From the IMG/VR virus record IMGVR_UViG_3300046616_000243, positions 1-40,472 of that record: a DNA stretch of 40,472 nt; one strand, given 5' to 3'. This document shows positions 6,803 through 14,099 of the stretch, piece by piece. The notes under the pieces were generated by a model. That model made no database searches. It saw only the letters and a program-made list of their open reading frames with translations, and was not told the DNA's origin. The DNA is from a virus. The stretch's first letter is position 1, and each line of letters begins with the position of its first letter. Both the position numbers and the translations under genes were made by a program.

Positions 6803-7098
6803 CTTCTGGCCTCTCGTGGTTGGTGGGTGTGGTGGTCGCGGCCGTCTTCGAGCTGGAGGGCGGCGAAGGCGGCTGATGCTGTGGTGCGGGCTAGATCCAG
6901 TTCGTCGTCGGTCTGTCGGAGCCTTCGGGCAAGGAGGGTTGTGTCCTTGCCGATGAGGTCATCCGCGATCAGCTGCTGGAAAAGGGACTCGCGGCGAGCG
7001 CGGAGGGCTCCGACGATTCGAGCGGCTTCGTCGTAGCGGCTGCGGTAAACGGCTATCTTCTGGTCGCCCCAGAATTTGTCGTGCCGTATCCAGGGCAT
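6799..7098 (-). CDS. Coiled-coil hypothetical protein, 99 residues
   Basis: The start at 7098 (MPWIRHDKF) shares bases with the previous stop (TAATG). A longer in-frame reading upstream to 7254 is Arg/His-rich and runs across another gene, so I reject it. Most of the protein is a predicted helical hairpin with charged heptads (YDEAARIVGALRARRESLF, LARRLRQTDDELDLA). It precedes the clamp by a 4-base overlap, so the two are probably translated together; it could be a clamp partner, but no clamp-binding peptide is obvious. Confidence 0.6.
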   Translation of the reverse strand: MPWIRHDKFWGDQKIAVYRSRYDEAARIVGALRARRESLFQQLIADDLIGKDTTLLARRLRQTDDELDLARTTASAAFAALQLEDGRDHHTHQPREARR

Positions 7099-7490
7099 TA
7101 GCGACTCATCCCGTTCAGGCGAGTGCCGGCCTTGCGGTGTGTGCCGATGACGAGCTGGCCGTAGTCGAATGCTCCCTGGGCTGTGTCGTGCCACTGGTGC
7201 TCGGACGGAAGCGCGTGCATGACTCCGGGTTCGTCCCAGAGGGTGAGCTTCCACCGGCCGCTAGCACCTGGTCGGACACCTGCCCGGGGGTAGCGGCTAT
7301 CTGAGCCGCCTTCGAACGGTGCCGACGGCCGGTAGCCTTCCATCGCGTCCACGTGGTCAAGGACGTCACGCTTGGCTTTCCACTGAAGGCCAACGGGTGC
7401 AGGGTCATCAAGGATCTCCGGACGGAAGTCGCACCCGCACACGGGCTCGTTCTCCGCGTTCCGCTTGAGGAAGTGCCTAGGCGTCTTCAT
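7098..7490 (-). CDS. Hypothetical protein, 130 residues
   Basis: It overlaps the end of the ParB-like gene by 14 bases. The N-terminus carries CGCDF, the middle is rich in Gly, Pro and aromatic residues (LQWKAKRDVLDHV), and the C-terminal half has WHDTAQGAFDYGQLVIG. No domain is recognised. Its position between a ParB-like protein and the clamp suggests a link to replication or its control. Confidence 0.6.
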   Translation of the reverse strand: MKTPRHFLKRNAENEPVCGCDFRPEILDDPAPVGLQWKAKRDVLDHVDAMEGYRPSAPFEGGSDSRYPRAGVRPGASGRWKLTLWDEPGVMHALPSEHQWHDTAQGAFDYGQLVIGTHRKAGTRLNGMSR

Positions 7491-8865
7491 CGTCGAGGTC
7501 CCATCCCTCGTCGTTTTCAGCGGACGCCACTGAAGCTTCCTTTTCCTTTTCGGCCCAGTAGTCCAGTGCTTCCTGCTCGTAGGCCGGCACGTCGTAGCCG
7601 AAGATTGCCCTGCGGAGATCCAGGAACTTATCCAGCGATTCCCGACTCCACGAGTATTCGGCCTTCCATGTGCCTGGCTTGTGGAGGTCGTCCTTCATCA
7701 GATGAAGGAATGCGTGAAGGTATGCCAGTTGCAGGAGTTTGAGCTTCTCTATTGCCGCCTCGATGGCTTGAGTTTCTTCGAGGCTTCTGACCCCGTCCAA
7801 AGCGATGGAGATACCGAGTACGCGTGCAGCTCTGGCATGGGAGGCGCCGTAGCCGGAAAACATCGACTTTCGGAGGGTGAGGACAGCCGGGGCGTCCTCG
7901 GGGCGGTCGAAGTGGCCGGCAGCTTCGCGGATCTTGCGTTCCACGAACTCATTCCAGAGCGCGTCAGCCTGTTCAAGTCCAGCCGCGATGTCCTGGAGTC
8001 GCTTTTTGTCCGCGATCTCCTCGTCAGTGAGCTTCTTCTTGGCGGATGCCTTGACGTCGTACCACTCCAGATCGCCCTGGTAGCCGATGACAGCAATCTG
8101 CCCCTCAGCAACCCGAACGGCCGGGATCTTCTCCCGGTCATAATCACGGACGAACTTTGTGGAGGAGTACGCCTGCTGGGACGTGATGGTCTTGATTCCC
8201 AAGTCCTTCACAAGCTGCTCCGAGGCTGCTTTCTTGAAAGTGAGCGTTTTCGCGCTGCGGAGCCGATTGACTGTGTAGTTCCAGTCAGTGGTGCCGGCGT
8301 TTTTGGTCAGTTCGGCCGTAGCTGCCTTGTCATCAGCGAACTCATCAAAGACCAGGGACTGCTCCAGCGTCATCCGGCCTGCGTCGATAGCTGACTTCGC
8401 GGACTCTGGCAGCTTGACCAAGGCGGAACGGGAACGGATGAACGTCTCCGAACGATGGATGCGCTTGGCCACCTTCTTCACGGACATGCCCTCGCAATCG
8501 AGCATCGCCTGAATGGCCTTGGCCTCGTTGATGGGTGTGATGCCCTCGCGGTGGGTGTTCTCCCGCAGCATCGTCTCTAGCTGCTTGTCCAGCGAGTCCA
8601 GATCCGGGCGCAGGCGACAGTACAGCTCCTCCACGTTTCCGAGGCGTGCCGCTGCGGTTCTTCTGTGGCCGGCGACCAGCAGGAACTTGCCAGCGTCCGG
8701 GCCTTCCTTGATGGGAAAGACGTGCAGCGCTTCGGTGTTGCCGTTGTCCGCGATGTCGTTGGCCAGCTCGGCCAGCTTCTGCGGATCCCCGAGATCGTCT
8801 CTCGGGTTCTGTGGGTGGTCTACGAGATCCGCAACCGGGATCATTCTGAATTCGATGGGTGTCAT
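7477..8865 (-). CDS. ParB-like nuclease/partition domain protein
   Basis: Protein of 462 residues; ATGA overlap sets the start at 8865, five codons inside the longest frame. Residues 5-105 form the ParB N-domain: NPRDDL, then LLVAGHRRTAAARL (the GHRR box that binds CTP in Spo0J-type proteins) and LRENTHREGITPINEA. A helix-turn-helix follows (SVKKVAKRIHRSETFIRSR). The remaining 250 residues are phage-specific, with Lys-rich linker (KASAKKKLTDEEIAD) and an acidic C-terminus. There is no ParA nearby, so plasmid-style partition is unlikely; phage ParB-like proteins of this size are usually early DNA-binding or nuclease-like regulators. Confidence 0.8.
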   Translation of the reverse strand: MTPIEFRMIPVADLVDHPQNPRDDLGDPQKLAELANDIADNGNTEALHVFPIKEGPDAGKFLLVAGHRRTAAARLGNVEELYCRLRPDLDSLDKQLETMLRENTHREGITPINEAKAIQAMLDCEGMSVKKVAKRIHRSETFIRSRSALVKLPESAKSAIDAGRMTLEQSLVFDEFADDKAATAELTKNAGTTDWNYTVNRLRSAKTLTFKKAASEQLVKDLGIKTITSQQAYSSTKFVRDYDREKIPAVRVAEGQIAVIGYQGDLEWYDVKASAKKKLTDEEIADKKRLQDIAAGLEQADALWNEFVERKIREAAGHFDRPEDAPAVLTLRKSMFSGYGASHARAARVLGISIALDGVRSLEETQAIEAAIEKLKLLQLAYLHAFLHLMKDDLHKPGTWKAEYSWSRESLDKFLDLRRAIFGYDVPAYEQEALDYWAEKEKEASVASAENDEGWDLDDEDA

Positions 8866-9185
8866 GACTGTCCTTCGCAAGGTTCGGTAAGTGCTTGCTC
8901 CGCCAGGGCAAGGGTCAGCGCGGCCTGTAGCCGGCTGATAGCTGCATCGAGTTCGCCATCCTGCAACGCCGAAAGGGCGCGGGTGGTCGTACGTTCGATG
9001 CGGAGAAGGCGCAACGCAGCGTCATCACGGACTACTGGGTTGCCAAGCCACGCTTGTTCGGTGGCTGGTTCCTGCCTCTGGCGGTGGACGTTCTCCTGGT
9101 CCTTCTGAGCAAGGGCCGGGACAGCGTCCGCTGTCTGGGGTACTGGGGCGGCGCCGGGGCGGGCGCCTGGTGGTCTATCTGTCAT
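8862..9185 (-). CDS. Hypothetical helical protein, 107 residues
   Basis: The start at 9185 (MTDRPPGAR) has a GGGGG stretch upstream; the longer frame to 9317 crosses the previous gene. The N-terminal 40 residues are Pro/Ala-rich and probably disordered; the rest forms two helices (AALRLLRIERTTTRALSAL and LDAAISRLQAALTLALAEQ) suited to a helical hairpin. Its stop overlaps the ParB-like start, so they are probably co-translated and may be partners. Confidence 0.6.
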   Translation of the reverse strand: MTDRPPGARPGAAPVPQTADAVPALAQKDQENVHRQRQEPATEQAWLGNPVVRDDAALRLLRIERTTTRALSALQDGELDAAISRLQAALTLALAEQALTEPCEGQS

Positions 9186-9207
9186 CGGCGCCCCCAATCG
9201 CCGGTCG

Positions 9208-9399
9208 TCATCTGACCATGGCCTTAGTTGGCGACGGCGACGATCCGGAATGAGCACCCTCATGGCCGCGTGGCCTGTCACATCGGCATACTGGTTGATG
9301 CTGGCCGGCCTCTGCACATCTGGTCACGGGTTCAAGGCAAGGGGCGGCTGGGGACGCGGCCCGTTCAGGTCGTCGCCCGGCCCAGCTCGGCCGCCTCAT
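9208..9399 (-). CDS. Small Cys/His protein, 63 residues
   Basis: It begins in an ATGA overlap with the membrane protein gene before it. The second half contains CRCDRPRGHEGAHSG, the Cys-x-Cys, proline, GHEG-x-H arrangement seen in many short actinophage and actinobacterial proteins and likely a metal site. The first half is basic and less convincing. Function unknown. Confidence 0.55.
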   Translation of the reverse strand: MRRPSWAGRRPERAASPAAPCLEPVTRCAEAGQHQPVCRCDRPRGHEGAHSGSSPSPTKAMVR

Positions 9400-9596
9400 C
9401 TTCTACTCCCAGGCGGTGGCCCTGACTCGAGAACGAAACCGCCGGCACCGGCCATCATGACCAGGAGGCCAGCCAGATAGGCGCCGTTGAGGTTGGGGCT
9501 CGTCATGAGGATCAGCGCTGCCCCGAGGACCACAAGGGGACCGTAAAGGTAAGCGCGGCGGCGATACCGGCCGACCCGCGCTGTCGGGCGCATCAC
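9396..9596 (-). CDS. Small two-helix membrane protein, 66 residues
   Basis: GTG at 9596 overlaps the previous stop (GTGA); an ATG at 9593 is equally possible. After a basic N-terminus, two hydrophobic segments follow: residues 16-32 (LYGPLVVLGAALILM) and 38-56 (AYLAGLLVMMAGAGGFVL), separated by a short SPNLNG turn. The positive-inside rule puts the N-terminus in the cytoplasm. It might act in superinfection exclusion or membrane-linked replication; nothing in the sequence decides it. Confidence 0.6.
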   Translation of the reverse strand: MMRPTARVGRYRRRAYLYGPLVVLGAALILMTSPNLNGAYLAGLLVMMAGAGGFVLESGPPPGSRR

Positions 9597-9862
9597 AGTT
9601 CCAACCCAAGCTGAATAGCTTTACGGGCCGACTCCCGGTGCTCGTGCTCGGAGAACTTGCCCCGATCAACGCCGTTCACAACGATCGTGTTGGTGGAAAG
9701 GTCGATCTCGATCGACTGGGGCAGCGGCCACTTGCGGCGGGCATAAGCGGTCATCTGGTGCTTGAACTCCGCAGTGCTGCGGTAGTGCAAGTCGCAGGTG
9801 TCCTGGAAAGGCCGATGTCCGATGGGATGGACCACCGCGAACGTCTTCTTCCTGGCCTTCAT
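9593..9862 (-). CDS. Hypothetical protein, 89 residues
   Basis: ATGA overlap with the gene before. It contains an alternating pattern (FAVVHPIGHRPFQD, IEIDLSTNTIVVNGVDRG) suggesting a small beta sheet with a helix (AEFKHQMTAYARRKW), somewhat like a small DNA-binding fold. Basic overall. No family recognised. Confidence 0.55.
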   Translation of the reverse strand: MKARKKTFAVVHPIGHRPFQDTCDLHYRSTAEFKHQMTAYARRKWPLPQSIEIDLSTNTIVVNGVDRGKFSEHEHRESARKAIQLGLEL

Positions 9863-10452
9863 CTTCTGCTACCCCGAAGTCGAGCTTCCCGGTCCAATTC
9901 GTGAAGCTGCGCAAGCGCAGATCGGTTCGGGTCGAACACCGTCACCGAAGCCAGATGCGGCCCCGGCTTCGGCAGAGACTCGTCCGACTTCTTGAAGCCG
10001 TCAAAAACGGGAGCGATCTCCACGTAGACGACATCAGGACTGGAGGCAGCTGCCGCCGGCACGTCGGGGGATTCGACGGCAGCTGCCGGATCAGAGGACT
10101 GCCCCCCGGCAGCCTCAGTGGAGGAAGTGGCAACGACGCTGCGATAGCGATCCGTTGACACCTCCACGTCAGAAACAAAGTTGTTGACCTTGGTCACCAC
10201 ATCGGCGAGCGCATCCGTGATCTGCGGGAGTGCGTGTTCGATGTTGCCTAGGCGGTCGAAGTGCTTTGCCGTTTTGAGAGCCCCGATAAGGTTCTCCGCA
10301 TCCTGAATAGCGAGGGTCAGCAGCTTGTGCCGACGGCCTTGCTCGGTAGGGATGATCTTGGACGGATAAGAGTCCGTTTCCATCTGCCGATCGACGGCGT
10401 GGAAGTAGGAGTTGCGGGGGAGCAGGTTCGTTGCTTCGTTGCTGGTGGTCAT
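9859..10452 (-). CDS. Hypothetical protein with Ala/Ser/Pro linker, 197 residues
   Basis: Residues 30-105 are helical (HKLLTLAIQDAENLIGALK, LPQITDALADVVTKVNNFV) and probably form a bundle. Residues 108-140 are a low-complexity Ala/Ser/Pro linker. The C-terminus has a short beta region (PDVVYVEIAPVFDGF) and a basic helical end. It shares bases with the neighbours at both ends (TGATG and ATGA). No known domain. Confidence 0.6.
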   Translation of the reverse strand: MTTSNEATNLLPRNSYFHAVDRQMETDSYPSKIIPTEQGRRHKLLTLAIQDAENLIGALKTAKHFDRLGNIEHALPQITDALADVVTKVNNFVSDVEVSTDRYRSVVATSSTEAAGGQSSDPAAAVESPDVPAAAASSPDVVYVEIAPVFDGFKKSDESLPKPGPHLASVTVFDPNRSALAQLHELDREARLRGSRR

Positions 10453-10685
10453 CAGGCCACCTCAGCCACAACGGGGGAGTGGCGAACTGACTGACCCATG
10501 AGGCGCGCTTCGGCCAGCTTCTCCAGCTGCTCCAGCGAGGGGCCTCCCGGCGTGTAGGCAGCTTCCGCGATCTCGCGGGGGCTCATGTTATTCATGCGGG
10601 CTGTCGCCTCGGCAAGAACACGGCCAGCGGCGGCGATGTGGGGACGGGCTTCCGGCGGTAGCTGCCGGAGTCTTCTGAGGACCAT
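10452..10685 (-). CDS. Hypothetical basic helical protein, 77 residues
   Basis: First gene after the hairpin-bearing gap 10686-10811. It has a basic N-terminus and three short helices (AAAGRVLAEATARM, SPREIAEAAY, LEQLEKLAEARLMG). An AGAAAAGAG purine stretch about 8 bases upstream may be the ribosome site. Fold and function unknown. Confidence 0.55.
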   Translation of the reverse strand: MVLRRLRQLPPEARPHIAAAGRVLAEATARMNNMSPREIAEAAYTPGGPSLEQLEKLAEARLMGQSVRHSPVVAEVA

Positions 10686-10708
10686 TTGTTAGACTCTTTT
10701 CTGATTCG

Positions 10709-10746
10709 AGAGCCAGGCTTCCCTTTTCAGATGAGGGCCTGGCTCT
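10709..10746 (-). terminator. 10 bp hairpin, possible attenuator
   Basis: Perfect arms AGAGCCAGGC (10709-10718) and GCCTGGCTCT (10737-10746) lie in the 126-base gap between the first two leftward early gene groups. There is no strong T run on the minus side, so it may be a weak terminator, an attenuator or an antitermination site rather than a full stop. Confidence 0.45.
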
Positions 10747-10758
10747 TGGGTTGTGACG

Positions 10759-10799
10759 AGCGGTCCAGTGAGTTCTTGGCGGAATAGCACTGGGCCGCT
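10759..10799. terminator. 12 bp hairpin beside the first
   Basis: Arms AGCGG-TC-CAGTG and CACTG-GG-CCGCT pair over 12 positions with one G-U. On the plus strand the stem is followed by TTTCTTTCT, a terminator-like tail, yet no plus gene ends here. It could block antisense transcription into the early genes or act in the early leader RNA. Confidence 0.4.
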
Positions 10800-10811
10800 T
10801 TCTTTCTGCCC

Positions 10812-11129
10812 TCAGCAGTTCTCCGCTGAGGAAGTGGGGACCGGCGCAACAGCAGCGGGGGAAGATGCTGCTGCGCCGGAGTCTGTGGGTTCAGCGGCGA
10901 GCGCCGCTTTCGTCTGTTGCAGGATCTCGATCAAGAGGTCCAGATCCGCTACCTCGAACTGAATGACGTCATGGTCATATCCGGACTGAATAGCAATGAG
11001 CGACGCTGGCTCTTCATTCCAAGCGATCACTTGCACTCGATGGCGCTGGGTGTAGCTGCCATGGCCCAGAAGATGGTCCGGCCGGGTGACGACCGCTTCC
11101 ACGGAGTGGGCTGTTCTGTAGCCGCTCAT
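10812..11129 (-). CDS. Early hypothetical protein, 105 residues
   Basis: It follows the Cro-like gene by an ATGA overlap, so it is the second gene of the early transcript. Residues 25-70 alternate hydrophobic residues and turns (HRVQVIAWNEEPASLIAIQ, HDVIQFEVADLDLLIEIL), suggesting a small alpha/beta domain; the last 30 residues are a disordered Ala/Pro/Ser tail ending in Cys. Genes in this place often control early expression or excision, but no helix-turn-helix is visible. Confidence 0.55.
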   Translation of the reverse strand: MSGYRTAHSVEAVVTRPDHLLGHGSYTQRHRVQVIAWNEEPASLIAIQSGYDHDVIQFEVADLDLLIEILQQTKAALAAEPTDSGAAASSPAAVAPVPTSSAENC

Positions 11130-11461
11130 GCGTGCATCCTCTTCTTCCGATCGGCAGAGATTGAATGTGTTGAATCTGTAACTGGAGGCAAAATATCATG
11201 CTCCTCAGCCTCGAAGAGCTCCTGCCAGGGGACTCCGAGCCATGCGGCAATGCCGATGGCGACCCCCTCTGTGCATGTCTTCATGCCTCCCGTTTCCAGC
11301 AAGTGGATCGTCTGCTGTGAGCGTCGAATGAGCGTTGCCAGTTGCTGCTGTGAGAAGCGCTGCTGCTTTCGCCACCGACGGAGCGCGGCCGGGTCTTTGA
11401 CCTTCATCCACGTATCCCTTCGATTGAGCGACGGACGCCGCCGAGTTGCTTGCATAGTCAT
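11126..11461 (-). CDS. Cro-like XRE helix-turn-helix regulator
   Basis: Protein of 111 residues with an HTH_3-type domain (PAALRRWRKQQRFSQQQLA, then LIRRSQQTIHLLETGG). The start at 11461 has a strong GGAGGT five bases upstream; an internal ATG at 11407 with AAGGGA upstream would give a shorter 93-residue form that starts right at the domain. It is the first gene of the leftward early operon and is read from the promoter at 11493-11521 that carries the operators, divergent from the repressor. This arrangement matches a Cro or early lytic regulator. Confidence 0.8.
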   Translation of the reverse strand: MTMQATRRRPSLNRRDTWMKVKDPAALRRWRKQQRFSQQQLATLIRRSQQTIHLLETGGMKTCTEGVAIGIAAWLGVPWQELFEAEEHDILPPVTDSTHSISADRKKRMHA

Positions 11462-11471
11462 TCTGACCTCC

Positions 11472-11490
11472 ACTTGTGAGTTTTACAAGT
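11472..11490. promoter_or_regulatory. Operator O-L: ACTTGT-N7-ACAAGT
   Basis: A perfect 6-7-6 inverted repeat of 19 bases. It covers the predicted transcription start of the leftward early promoter and lies just before the Cro-like ribosome site. The same arms recur 41 bases away at 11513-11531, about four helical turns, which fits cooperative dimer binding. Confidence 0.75.
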
Positions 11491-11492
11491 TC

Positions 11493-11521
11493 AATATGTC
11501 TAATCTTTGGCTACTTGTCAA
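11493..11521 (-). promoter_or_regulatory. Leftward early promoter
   Basis: On the minus strand a perfect TTGACA (11516-11521) is 17 bases from CATATT (11493-11498), a good sigma-70-like promoter. Transcription would begin near 11486. The -35 box lies inside the second operator, and the start inside the first, so repressor binding at either would shut it. Confidence 0.7.
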
Positions 11522-11531
11522 ACCCACAAGT
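11513..11531. promoter_or_regulatory. Operator O-R: ACTTGT-N7-ACAAGT
   Basis: Second exact copy of the 6-7-6 dyad arms with a different 7-base spacer. It overlaps the -35 box of the early promoter. A related half-site pair, GCAAGT-T-ACTTGT, lies at 11563-11575 nearer the repressor and may be a weak third site controlling the repressor itself. Confidence 0.75.
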
Positions 11532-11633
11532 GAGACAGCCCTTCTAAACTCTGCAAAGATGAGCAAGTTACTTGTATTCAGATTGCAGCTCGCCCCTTAC
11601 TAAACGGCGACACCATCAGGAAGAGTCATCGGT

Positions 11634-12215
11634 GTGAACCAACCTCAGAGCCTCAGTGAGCTAGTCGAGCTTGCGGCCCAGTATCGCGACGCATCAGGCC
11701 TCGGCCTGTCGCAGCTGGCAGCTAAGAATGGCTACCAATTGACGGCTACGACGATCAACCAGATCCGTCAGGGTCTGTACAAGTCGAAGCCACGCGAAGG
11801 CACCCTGCGTGCTCTGGCTTGGCTAGCCGGCGTGTCAGATGAGGTTGCGTTCACGGCTGCGGGGCAAACCGTCCCCGGCCCACCGTTTGCCGAGGAACTC
11901 CCACCCGGTGTCGACAACCTCTCGCCTAAGGCTCGGAAGGTAGTGCTCGACATGGTGAGGGTCCTTGTGGACTTGGAAAAGAGCGCAAATGCGAGTAACA
12001 CCGATGCAGAGGAACAGCCAACCGACATCCGGGATGCCCGCGAGCGCCGTAACACTCGCGCTGGACAGAAGACCTCCCCGGGCAGTGAATCAGAAACTGT
12101 CGTGCCCCTAAGCGATGATGCGATAGACCGTCTGCACAAAGAGCAGTGGGAATCGTTGGCGGCCAAGAAAGCACCAGGGGGCATTACACATGATCAGAAT
12201 CCCGAGGACACCTGA
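11634..12215 (+). CDS. Immunity repressor (helix-turn-helix)
   Basis: Protein of 193 residues with a GTG start; AGGAAGAG lies 8 bases upstream. The N-terminal domain (residues 8-75) has a helix-turn-helix around LSQLAAKNGYQLTATTINQI followed by LRALAWLAGVSDEVAF, the layout of actinophage immunity repressors. A helical middle (KARKVVLDMVRVLVDLEK) could be a dimer segment. There is no LexA/CI-type self-cleavage domain. Instead the next gene, overlapping by 26 bases, is a metallopeptidase, so inactivation is probably by that partner. Placed divergent from the Cro-like gene with shared operators. Confidence 0.8.
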   Translation: MNQPQSLSELVELAAQYRDASGLGLSQLAAKNGYQLTATTINQIRQGLYKSKPREGTLRALAWLAGVSDEVAFTAAGQTVPGPPFAEELPPGVDNLSPKARKVVLDMVRVLVDLEKSANASNTDAEEQPTDIRDARERRNTRAGQKTSPGSESETVVPLSDDAIDRLHKEQWESLAAKKAPGGITHDQNPEDT

Positions 12216-12609
12216 CTCGTACGCGAGAGAGCTGGGCGTCCGGATCCGCTTCGGTTGGGTACCGGATGGAGCGTGGGGGAGCTACGACGCGGACCTCCAC
12301 CTGATCACCCTTCGCGTAGGACTTGGCCCGTTGCAGCTACTGTGCACTTTGATGCACGAGCTGGGGCACGCAGCACACCGCCACCGGGGCCGTGGGCGCC
12401 GGCAAGAGCGTGAAGCCGACACTTGGGCAGCCGTGAGGCTTATCTCGAAGACAGACTTCGTCGACGCCTACCTGGAGCGCCAAGACGCTGTCGGTATCGC
12501 CCACCGGCTTGGAGTCCTGCCTGACGTCGTGGAGCACTACATCGCCGCACTGACCAAAGCCGAGCGTGACTCCTTAGCGGAGCTCCTCCGCGCACGCCTC
12601 GCCGCGTAA
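12190..12609 (+). CDS. ImmA/IrrE-family metallopeptidase
   Basis: Protein of 139 residues with a zinc-protease motif HELGH (His56, Glu57, His60) and a downstream EREADTWA that supplies the third ligand (Glu75), the pattern of the ImmA/IrrE family. In ICEBs1 the homologue ImmA cleaves the repressor ImmR, and in Deinococcus IrrE cleaves DdrO. Here the gene overlaps the 3-prime end of the repressor, so cutting of that repressor upon DNA damage or infection is the likely role. Length is normal for a single-domain member. Confidence 0.85.
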   Translation: MIRIPRTPDSYARELGVRIRFGWVPDGAWGSYDADLHLITLRVGLGPLQLLCTLMHELGHAAHRHRGRGRRQEREADTWAAVRLISKTDFVDAYLERQDAVGIAHRLGVLPDVVEHYIAALTKAERDSLAELLRARLAA

Positions 12610-12637
12610 GCCCTTCCTCTTAGAGAGCCTTCCAAAC

Positions 12638-14080
12638 GTGAATACACAAAGGGCCCACCTCAGGGCTGTCCAGAACGCGCCTAAAAGGGCGGTCGCCTAT
12701 ATCCGCGTCTCCAAAGAACGCGACGGAATGATCAGTCCCGAACTGCAGCTGGCATCCATCGAACAACACTGCGAGCGCAGCGGATACGAGATCGTTGAGA
12801 CGCTCACTGACTTGGACATGACCGGACGCTTTTGGAAGCGCCGGCAAGTTGAGCGTGCCATTGGCATGATCGAGGCCGGTACTGCTGATGTTCTCGTTGT
12901 CTGGAAGATCAGCCGCGTATCGAGGAACCGCAAAGACTGGGCGATCGCCGTTGACCGAGTCGAAGGCATCGGCGGCCGCATGGAGTCCGCAACGGAACCG
13001 ATGGACACCACCACTTCATCGGGCAGGTTTGCCCGGGGAATGCTCGCGGAACTGGCTGCTTTCGAATCCGAGAGGATGGGGGAGCAGTGGAAGGAGTCCC
13101 ACGCCCGCCGGATAAGGGCTGGTATCCCTGCCAACGGGAAGCCGCGCTTTGGCTACCAGTACTCGAAAGAGGAGGGCTTCAGTCCAGATCCTGTCACTGG
13201 GCCAGTCCTGGCGGACCTGTACCGCCGGTATTTGTCCGGCCAGTCTTTCTACTCCCTGGTGAAGTGGCTAAATGACGGACCAACCCGACCCGTCATCGGC
13301 TACGGAGTGTCCTCGGACGGCATGTGGTCCGATCGAACCGTGCGCCGGATCTTGGACCAAGGCTTTGGCGCCGGCTACATCACCGCCCACGGGGAACGGG
13401 TGCCAGGAGTCCATGAACCGGTAATCACCCCCGAGGAGTGGAATGAATACCTCTCCCGACGCGAAACCCGACGGGTGTACCGGCGTAGCGAGCGATCCAA
13501 CTACCTCTTCTCAGGAATGATCCGCTGCGCCTGCGGAGGGGCCATGCACGCGGGACTCTACGGCGCTGGCAAGTCGCCCAAGTACAAATGCGCCGATGTG
13601 GCGAGCAAGCGGAAGCACACTGGCGGGTACGTCATGACCTCCACCGTCGAGATCGAGTTTGTGAAGTGGCTGGAAAGCATCGCCGCAAACATCGACGCGG
13701 AAGCCGACCTTGCCGCCAAAGCGGAACAGCAGGCAGCGAGCGCGGCTGACACGGCCGCCCACCTCAAGAAGCAACTGGCCAAACTGGGCACGCGCATGGA
13801 CCAACTCACCAACAAGATGCTCGACGGCACCGTCCCCGATGACACCTACCGCCGGCTGCGGGACGAGTTGGAGGCCCAAGGCAGCGCGTTGGAGATCGCC
13901 ATCAGAGATGCGCAGGTGGTCGCATCACGGCCGCCCGCCTCGCTTATCCCTGACCTCCTGGCAAACTGGGCTATCCTCCCCATCGACGCTAAACGCGATC
14001 TCCTGTCGAGGCTCATTCATCACGTGGAGGTTCTACCAGGGCGTCCGCGAGCGCAAGTAAAGGTTCATCCTCGCTGGTGA
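12638..14080 (+). CDS. int: Large serine integrase
   Basis: Protein of 480 residues, GTG start. The resolvase domain has the catalytic Ser25 in YIRVSKERDG and the usual Arg-rich region (WKISRVSRNRKDW). The recombinase domain follows (GFGAGYITAHGERVPG), then a zinc ribbon with CACGGAMHAG (about 297-299) and YKCAD (near 318), and a coiled coil (AAHLKKQLAKLGTRMDQL). This is the standard order for phage large serine integrases, which join attP and attB without host factors and need a separate directionality factor for excision. It is transcribed in line with the repressor and protease, so integration is tied to the lysogenic programme. Confidence 0.9.
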   Translation: MNTQRAHLRAVQNAPKRAVAYIRVSKERDGMISPELQLASIEQHCERSGYEIVETLTDLDMTGRFWKRRQVERAIGMIEAGTADVLVVWKISRVSRNRKDWAIAVDRVEGIGGRMESATEPMDTTTSSGRFARGMLAELAAFESERMGEQWKESHARRIRAGIPANGKPRFGYQYSKEEGFSPDPVTGPVLADLYRRYLSGQSFYSLVKWLNDGPTRPVIGYGVSSDGMWSDRTVRRILDQGFGAGYITAHGERVPGVHEPVITPEEWNEYLSRRETRRVYRRSERSNYLFSGMIRCACGGAMHAGLYGAGKSPKYKCADVASKRKHTGGYVMTSTVEIEFVKWLESIAANIDAEADLAAKAEQQAASAADTAAHLKKQLAKLGTRMDQLTNKMLDGTVPDDTYRRLRDELEAQGSALEIAIRDAQVVASRPPASLIPDLLANWAILPIDAKRDLLSRLIHHVEVLPGRPRAQVKVHPRW

Positions 14081-14099
14081 GAATCTGAGGCCGCGCTTG

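Noticed and set aside
7477-8865. ParB-like gene as evidence of a plasmid prophage
   Set aside because: There is no ParA, no centromere-like repeats were seen, and a serine integrase is present.
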